From NCBI GenBank assembly GCA_015523135.1, contig WAKY01000037.1, positions 1-19,711 on the forward strand: 19,711 bases of DNA, read 5' to 3'. Of the stretch, positions 15,295 through 19,711 are shown one piece after another. The translations under genes were made by a program, and so were the position numbers. The notes beneath the pieces are model-generated. The model was not told the origin of the DNA. It searched no databases and was given only the letters and a program-made list of their open reading frames with translations. Every line of letters begins with the position of its first letter. The first letter of the stretch is position 1. The stretch is from Candidatus Aciduliprofundum sp. (GTDB lineage: Archaea > Thermoplasmatota > Thermoplasmata > Thermoplasmatales > Aciduliprofundaceae).

Positions 15295-16758
15295 TCAGAG
15301 AACGTATATTGTTTGGAGGGATGGATCTCTGGCACTTATATGTCCACCCTTCTCTTTGACATTGAGAAGGTAGCGGACGTTATTTTCTGTGATTCTAAAT
15401 CCTTCAAGAATAACGGGCACTCCTGGGGGATAAATTTCTATGTGCTCTGCAGCTATTTTACCAATTGCATCTTTGAGTGGAACTATTCTTCCTATTGTTT
15501 GGGCTACTCTTCTAGCTGTGTGAGGTTCAATAACGGGCTTTGTCTCTAAATGTTGGAATGGATTTGGAATTAAATCCTTTTTTCCTACTTTGTGGAAATC
15601 CTTCATCACAGAGGATAAAACTCTAACTGTTTTGTCTATTTCCGCGTAGGATAGTGAAAAAGTGGTTATCATAAGAATCGTATTTAGACTGCTTTTTTCC
15701 ACGATTATTTTATTCTTAGCAAGGAGATTGCCCAGCTCAAAACCAGTTTCTCTGAATTTTGTTAGGGCGATTGAAGTTTTTGTTTTGTCATAACCCGAAA
15801 TGTAATCTTTTACAAGGTCAAATTCAAGGGAATCATCCATAATTTTTAATGGAGGAATTAATTTTTTTCCAAGCAAATCCTTGAAGTACTCTGCTTTCTT
15901 TATCAAAGATTCTACGAGCTCCCTTCCATTTTTCTCCATTATTGCTCTTACAGAATCAAGAGAAGCTAGAAGATGATACGAGGGACTTGTGGTTGCATAC
16001 TCACGAAAAGCCTCGTACATCAATTCACTATTCACGTATTTCTCCTTCCAGTGAATCATTCCTGTTTGTTGTAAAGAGCCACCTTGCTTGTGAGTGCTCT
16101 GTACTGCTATATCTGCTCCAGCTTGCATTGCACTCTTAGGCAATTCATCGCTAAAATGAAAATGTGAGCCCCAAGCCTCATCTACAATAACTTTTATTTC
16201 TTTATCAAAATTCTTTACAACCTTTACAATATCCCTTATTTTTGCGGAAAGTCCAGAATATGTTGGAGAAGATATAATTACTGCGTTGCTCTCTGGATAG
16301 TTGTTCAAAGTATCAAGAACATCCTCTGGCTTGGGTGGAATCAAGCTTTCAAATTGAGGGTCATAGGAAGATTTTATGAATCTGAATCTTATGCCAAGCC
16401 ATTCTGCAGCGTGAATTATTGAGTGATGAAGATTTCTTGTAACTAAAATTTGGGGAGATTCGTATTCTAAAGTGAGCATTCTCAATACTATAAAATTGCT
16501 ACCTGTTGTGCCGTTCACGCTAAATAAGGTTTTGTCGGCACCATATACTTTTGCAGCTTTATCATGTGCTTCTTTGAAAATTCCTGTATTGTCAACATAA
16601 CTTCCAAGAAATCCGGCAGAAACAGAAATGTCAGATTTGTAAATGTTTGCAACCTTCTTTTGATTTGGTAAGATGGAAGGAGTGCACCATTTTATGTATG
16701 CTCCAATATTATTCAATGCATCGGTTATAGGCGTATCATATTGAGATTCATTATTCAT
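15295..16758 (-). CDS. PLP-dependent Orn/Lys/Arg decarboxylase family protein
   Basis: A 487-aa fold-type I PLP enzyme of the basic-amino-acid decarboxylase group, short form as in Bacillus SpeA. Key parts from the M at 16758: FSVNGTTGSN (about 79-88) binding PLP phosphate, NLHHSIIHA, VDEAWGSHFHF with D193 (pyridine N) and H199, and STHKQGG with Schiff-base Lys K224. The C-terminal region (about 375-487) carries PFQHLETKPVIEP and the family's EIYPPGVPVI segment. The likely product is a polyamine precursor (agmatine, putrescine or cadaverine), but substrate cannot be told. The track of residues from 16770 adds MLSH; I prefer ATG 16758 because the TATA box at 16781-16787 is about 26 bp away. 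No polyamine gene is adjacent. Confidence 0.87.
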   Translation of the reverse strand: MNNESQYDTPITDALNNIGAYIKWCTPSILPNQKKVANIYKSDISVSAGFLGSYVDNTGIFKEAHDKAAKVYGADKTLFSVNGTTGSNFIVLRMLTLEYESPQILVTRNLHHSIIHAAEWLGIRFRFIKSSYDPQFESLIPPKPEDVLDTLNNYPESNAVIISSPTYSGLSAKIRDIVKVVKNFDKEIKVIVDEAWGSHFHFSDELPKSAMQAGADIAVQSTHKQGGSLQQTGMIHWKEKYVNSELMYEAFREYATTSPSYHLLASLDSVRAIMEKNGRELVESLIKKAEYFKDLLGKKLIPPLKIMDDSLEFDLVKDYISGYDKTKTSIALTKFRETGFELGNLLAKNKIIVEKSSLNTILMITTFSLSYAEIDKTVRVLSSVMKDFHKVGKKDLIPNPFQHLETKPVIEPHTARRVAQTIGRIVPLKDAIGKIAAEHIEIYPPGVPVILEGFRITENNVRYLLNVKEKGGHISARDPSLQTIYVL

Positions 16759-16780
16759 ATGAGAGAGCATGGTTTGTTTG

Positions 16781-16787
16781 TTTAAAA
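16781..16787 (-). promoter_or_regulatory. TATA box for the decarboxylase gene
   Basis: TTTTAAA on the minus strand is centred about 26 bp before ATG 16758, fitting a leaderless mRNA. It is about 25 bp from the thiE TATA box, so the divergent promoters are back to back. Confidence 0.45.
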
Positions 16788-16807
16788 TTTTTTCATGAAA
16801 ATCCGAA

Positions 16808-16819
16808 ATTAAAAAATAA
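16808..16819 (+). promoter_or_regulatory. TATA box for thiE
   Basis: ATTAAAAAATAA is centred 25 bp before the GTG at 16839, which supports that start codon and a leaderless mRNA. Confidence 0.5.
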
Positions 16820-16838
16820 GCTCTTGCAATATTAGTTT

Positions 16839-17468
16839 GTGAATTTGAAGGAGAAATTAAAATTGTATGTGATTACGGATGGAAGGTTGAGAGATGAAAT
16901 TGAGAGTGTTAAGCTTGTTCTTGAGGGAGGGGCTAGGGCGATACAGCTCAGGATGAAAAATTCATCCACAAGGCAAATGATTGAAAAAGGAATTAAAATA
17001 AGGAGAATGATTGAGGATTACGATGCTCTTCTCTTTGTGGATGATAGAGTTGATGTAGCTCTTGCAATAGAAGCGCATGGAGTGCATCTTGGACCTGATG
17101 ATATGCCTTTAAAGATTGCTAGGAAAATTGCATCTGAACTGCTCATAGGAGCCACGGTGCATAGTGTGGAGGAGGCAATTAAAGCGCAGGAAGAAGGAGC
17201 TGATTATCTTGGAGCTGGAAGTGTTTATCCTACGAGCAGCAAGGAAAATGCAATTGTAATTGGGTTGGAAAATTTGAGGAAGATAGTGAAGAGCGTGAAA
17301 ATACCCGTGGTGGCTATAGGAGGAATTAATATTGAAAATTTGAGAAATGTTCTATCTACTGGAGTTGATGGCATTGCTGTTATCTCTGCAATTCTCTCTG
17401 CGGAGGATCCCAAAGAGGCAACTCGCAGAATGATGATAGAAATTGAGAAGTATAAGAAATATTTTTAA
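16839..17468 (+). CDS. thiE: Thiamine-phosphate synthase
   Basis: ThiE joins hydroxymethylpyrimidine diphosphate with thiazole phosphate to make thiamine phosphate. The 209-aa TIM-barrel protein carries YVITDGRL (10-17), IQLRMK (35-40), LFVDDRVDVALA (65-76), GVHLGPDDMP (81-90), the GAGSVYPTSSKENA segment (126-139) for pyrophosphate binding, and VVAIGGI (157-163). The usual Asn-Asp before Arg70 is Asp-Asp here, a conservative change. GTG 16839 is favoured by the TATA spacing; a TTG at 16863 preceded by GAAGGAG (16847-16853) would give a slightly shorter but still complete enzyme. No other thiamine gene or THI-box is near, so it may act in salvage. Confidence 0.92.
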   Translation: MNLKEKLKLYVITDGRLRDEIESVKLVLEGGARAIQLRMKNSSTRQMIEKGIKIRRMIEDYDALLFVDDRVDVALAIEAHGVHLGPDDMPLKIARKIASELLIGATVHSVEEAIKAQEEGADYLGAGSVYPTSSKENAIVIGLENLRKIVKSVKIPVVAIGGINIENLRNVLSTGVDGIAVISAILSAEDPKEATRRMMIEIEKYKKYF

Positions 17469-17472
17469 TTTA

Positions 17473-17488
17473 TGGACAATTCTGTCCA
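17473..17488 (+). promoter_or_regulatory. Candidate operator palindrome upstream of the DUF438 gene
   Basis: TGGACA-ATTC-TGTCCA is an inverted repeat with 6-nt arms, ending 6 bp before the TATA box, where the BRE and TFB contact DNA. This placement suits a transcription-factor site. The cognate regulator is unknown. Confidence 0.5.
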
Positions 17489-17494
17489 GAAAAG

Positions 17495-17502
17495 TTTAAA
17501 AA
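17495..17502 (+). promoter_or_regulatory. TATA box for the DUF438 operon
   Basis: TTTAAAAA lies about 35 bp before ATG 17533, predicting a start near 17523 and a short leader beginning at or just before the GGTGAT motif (17524-17529). Confidence 0.5.
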
Positions 17503-17532
17503 TGTATAATCATCACTCATTTTGGTGATAAA

Positions 17533-18852
17533 ATGTCAGAATTACTTGATAATAGGGAAATGAAAAAAGAAAAATTAAAAGAAATGCTCAAAAAATTGCA
17601 TTCAGGAGAGAATGAGGAAAAAGTAAAAGAAGAATTTAAAGATGTACTTCGCTCTATATCTCCCCTTGAAATTCCACTTATTGAACAAGAGCTCGTAGCG
17701 GAGGGGATATCTGCAAGAGAAATTGCTAGGATGTGTGATATTCATGTTGAAATATTCAGGGAGAGTGTGAGTGGAGCTGAAAAAGAAATATCTAAGTTTC
17801 CATCAGGTCATCCTCTAAGAACTCTTTATGAGGAAAATGTTGAGATAATAAAAGATTCTGAAATTTTGAATCTTTACGCATCCTCAATTTTGAAATTGAA
17901 GGGCAACGCGCTTAAAAGCACTCTAAGAACTCTGGAGGGAATAGTACGTGGATTGAAGGCAGTTGGCTATACTCATTACAATCGTGAGGAAATGGTTATT
18001 TTTCCATATCTTGAGAGAAGAGGATTGAACGCTGTGCCTGCTGTGCTATGGCGTAAGCATGATGAGATTAGAGCTGAAATAAATAAATTTTTGAACCTTA
18101 TTAGTAAAGGGAAAAATTATGAAGAAATTGCAAACCTTGATCAAGACCTCTCCTCTCGCCTAATAGACATGGTGTTTAGAGAGAACAATATTCTTTACCC
18201 TACTCTGAAAGTTCTTCTCAGCGAAGGAGAGTTCAAAGCCATAAGGATGCAAGATGATGAGATTGGATATTACAAAATCAAGCCGGGGAATGAGTGGAAA
18301 AGCGAGGCAAAGTCCATAATGCCGTATGAAGTAAGGGATGAAATCACTCCTGAGCAATTACTATCCCTGCCCCAGCATCTTATAGAGGAAATGAAGAAAA
18401 ATATGGGAGATGTTAAGCTACGTCCTGATTTCAAGGAGCTCAAGAGAGAGGGAGATATAGAAATTGAGAATGGTTATCTTCTTCCAGATGAAATATCTGC
18501 AATGCTTGCAACTATGCCCGTGGATGTAACTTTTATTGACTCTGAGGATAGAGTGAGATTTTTCTCTGGAGGTGAAAGGATATTCACCCGTACAAACACG
18601 ATTCTCGGTAGGCCTGTGCAGCTATGCCATCCCCCAAAGAGTGTGCATATAGTGAACAAAATATTACAAGCGTTCAAAAGTGGAGAAAGGGATAGGGCTG
18701 ATTTCTGGATTGATATGCAGGGTAAGAAAATATTAATACAGTATTTTGCTGTCCGTAAAAATGGAAAGTATATGGGAACTTTAGAATTTACTCAGGATAT
18801 AACGGATATAAAGAAGATTGAGGGGGAGAAAAGATTACTTGATTGGAAGTGA
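17533..18852 (+). CDS. DUF438 - hemerythrin-like - PAS protein
   Basis: A 439-aa soluble protein with three parts. DUF438 (about 10-75) is helical and contains LRSISPLEIPLIEQEL and EGISAREIARMCDIH. A hemerythrin/HHE-like four-helix region (about 95-228) offers candidate di-iron ligands H148 and E151/E152 in THYNREEMVIFP, H176 in RKHDEIR, and E217 in FRENNILYP. A C-terminal PAS domain (about 315-430) contains LCHPPKSVHIV (364-374), FWIDMQGKK and LEFTQDITDIK, ending in the typical KRLLDWK. Such proteins are thought to sense oxygen, redox or NO through iron, but no output domain is visible and the role is unproven. GGTGAT lies 3 nt before the ATG. The stop overlaps the start of the next gene (GTGA), implying translational coupling. 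Confidence 0.88.
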   Translation: MSELLDNREMKKEKLKEMLKKLHSGENEEKVKEEFKDVLRSISPLEIPLIEQELVAEGISAREIARMCDIHVEIFRESVSGAEKEISKFPSGHPLRTLYEENVEIIKDSEILNLYASSILKLKGNALKSTLRTLEGIVRGLKAVGYTHYNREEMVIFPYLERRGLNAVPAVLWRKHDEIRAEINKFLNLISKGKNYEEIANLDQDLSSRLIDMVFRENNILYPTLKVLLSEGEFKAIRMQDDEIGYYKIKPGNEWKSEAKSIMPYEVRDEITPEQLLSLPQHLIEEMKKNMGDVKLRPDFKELKREGDIEIENGYLLPDEISAMLATMPVDVTFIDSEDRVRFFSGGERIFTRTNTILGRPVQLCHPPKSVHIVNKILQAFKSGERDRADFWIDMQGKKILIQYFAVRKNGKYMGTLEFTQDITDIKKIEGEKRLLDWK

Positions 18853-19711
18853 TAAATTTGAGAGGTTCTCGTAATATATTTGAAGGAAGACTTCGAAAAT
18901 TTCAATCGATTTTGCGGGAGAACAATGTAGATGGAGCCGTGATTAGAGCGCTTTCTACCTTTACTTATTTCACGGGAACAAGATGGTTAAGGCCTTCTCT
19001 ACTTATTCCTGCTGAGGGAGAGCCCATGGCATTTGTAGTAGAAGGGGAAGCTGAAGAGTTTAAAAGAAGATCTTGGATCGAAGATGTTGTTGAGTATCAA
19101 GATGCAGAGTCTCTTATGGCAATGGTTGTTTCTTGGATTAAGAGTAATGGGTTTAAGAGGATTGGACTGGAGTTTTCAGTAGAAAGAGATTCTTATCTTC
19201 TATTTTACAAAGTTTTTAAGCGACTAAATCCAGAGTTAGAAATTGTGGACATTCTAGATTATACTTTTCAGCTTAGGATGTTAAAGGATGAATGGGAAAA
19301 GGAAAATGTAAGAAAGGCAGGAAGAATTGCAAGTAAGGGAATGAAGCTTGCGGAAGAGATAATAAAACCGGGAATGAGCGAGTTAGAAATTGCATCTGAG
19401 ATAGCTCATCTTTTGACTAAGGATGGCAGTGAAGACCCCAAGGTTTATGTTTCTACAACTCCAAGAGTACATGCCGAGCCGTTTAGGGATGCTTATGTGA
19501 AGAACAATTCTGTGGTTACAGTGGTAATAGGTACCGATTACAATAACTATTACGCGAATATGGCGAGAACATTTATAATTGGCGATGTGAATAAAGAAGT
19601 TAAGAGGGCTATTGAAGTTAAGGAAGCTGCATACAAACTTGCAATTCATGAAACCAAGCCAGGGAGGAAGTTTATAGATGTAGAGAAGAAAATTGCCGAG
19701 CTTTACAGGCA
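18849..19711 (+). CDS. M24 peptidase/creatinase-fold protein, metal ligands altered, cut by window end
   Basis: An open frame starts at GTG 18849, overlapping the previous stop by 4 nt, and runs past the window end (287 codons visible). Residues about 8-135 form the creatinase N-terminal domain (for example TYFTGTRWLRPSLLIPAEGEP, seen at about 39-59). The pita-bread domain begins near LRMLKDEWEKENVRKAG and is incomplete. Where Xaa-Pro peptidases have the metal Asp pair (IDxG ... SDxTRT), this protein reads VVIGTDY ... YYANMART: V226 and N237 replace both aspartates, 11 residues apart as in prolidase. H208 lies near the usual His region. It is therefore probably not a standard metallopeptidase; creatinase-like or regulatory roles are open. 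Remaining ligand sites (later Glu/His) lie outside the window. Confidence 0.85.
   Translation, partial: MINLRGSRNIFEGRLRKFQSILRENNVDGAVIRALSTFTYFTGTRWLRPSLLIPAEGEPMAFVVEGEAEEFKRRSWIEDVVEYQDAESLMAMVVSWIKSNGFKRIGLEFSVERDSYLLFYKVFKRLNPELEIVDILDYTFQLRMLKDEWEKENVRKAGRIASKGMKLAEEIIKPGMSELEIASEIAHLLTKDGSEDPKVYVSTTPRVHAEPFRDAYVKNNSVVTVVIGTDYNNYYANMARTFIIGDVNKEVKRAIEVKEAAYKLAIHETKPGRKFIDVEKKIAELYR

Noticed and set aside
17512..17529. ATCAC ... GTGAT inverted repeat around the DUF438 ribosome-binding site as a riboswitch-like hairpin
   Set aside because: Only five base pairs, and the predicted transcription start lies inside it, so the RNA would probably not contain both arms.
1..19711. CRISPR arrays, insertion sequences or phage genes
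   Set aside because: No regularly spaced direct repeats, transposase or integrase motifs, or terminal repeats were found; the 44-72 hairpin is the only structure near a tRNA.

Overview
The window reads as a compact, moderately AT-rich archaeal chromosome, most likely from a Thermoplasmata-type euryarchaeon (an Aciduliprofundum/DHVE2-like organism is my best guess, by inference). The archaeal signs are a 20S proteasome beta subunit very close to the Thermoplasma protein as I remember it, the KH/beta-CASP termination factor FttA (aCPSF1), archaeal Nob1 and Trm5, TATA boxes about 25 bp before many start codons (leaderless genes), and no bacterial-type promoters. No mobile element, CRISPR array, rRNA or origin was seen, and no gene-free stretch exceeds about 200 bp.

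Layout. 1-200: tRNA-Leu(UAG) on the minus strand, with a hairpin directly after its 3' end. 198-662: nob1 (minus), divergent from leuC-leuD (742-2493, plus). 2490-3944: a secreted double-HKD phospholipase D-like protein (minus) with a sortase-type C-terminal tail. 4003-5960: a metal-transport operon, with an operator palindrome, a DtxR-family repressor, an ABC ATPase and an ABC-3 permease. 5973-8604: psmB and fttA, 4 nt apart. 8581-14882 (minus): udg, a giant soluble multi-PAS/GAF histidine kinase, and trm5, whose end overlaps fttA. 14921-16758 (minus): a MIP18/DUF59 Fe-S assembly factor and a PLP-dependent Orn/Lys/Arg-type decarboxylase. 16839-19711 (plus): thiE, a DUF438-hemerythrin-PAS protein, and an M24/creatinase-like protein cut by the window edge.

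How the genes connect. Several serve core information processing: rRNA 3'-end maturation (Nob1), tRNA m1G37 (Trm5; the tRNA-Leu here has G37 and is a plausible substrate), transcription termination (FttA), proteolysis (PsmB) and uracil repair (UDG). Others sense or handle metals and Fe-S: the DtxR-ABC operon, Fe-S aconitase-type LeuCD, the Fe-S UDG, the DUF59 factor and the hemerythrin-like DUF438 protein.

Best leads: (1) a tandem GAF-PAS duplication inside the 1569-aa kinase whose second copy is a distinct AT-rich island; (2) an M24-fold protein lacking both metal-binding aspartates, translationally coupled to the DUF438/hemerythrin/PAS sensor; (3) a DtxR-family repressor with an intact IdeR-like operator but an altered primary metal site; (4) the surface-anchored PLD protein; (5) a palindrome next to the TATA box of the DUF438 gene.
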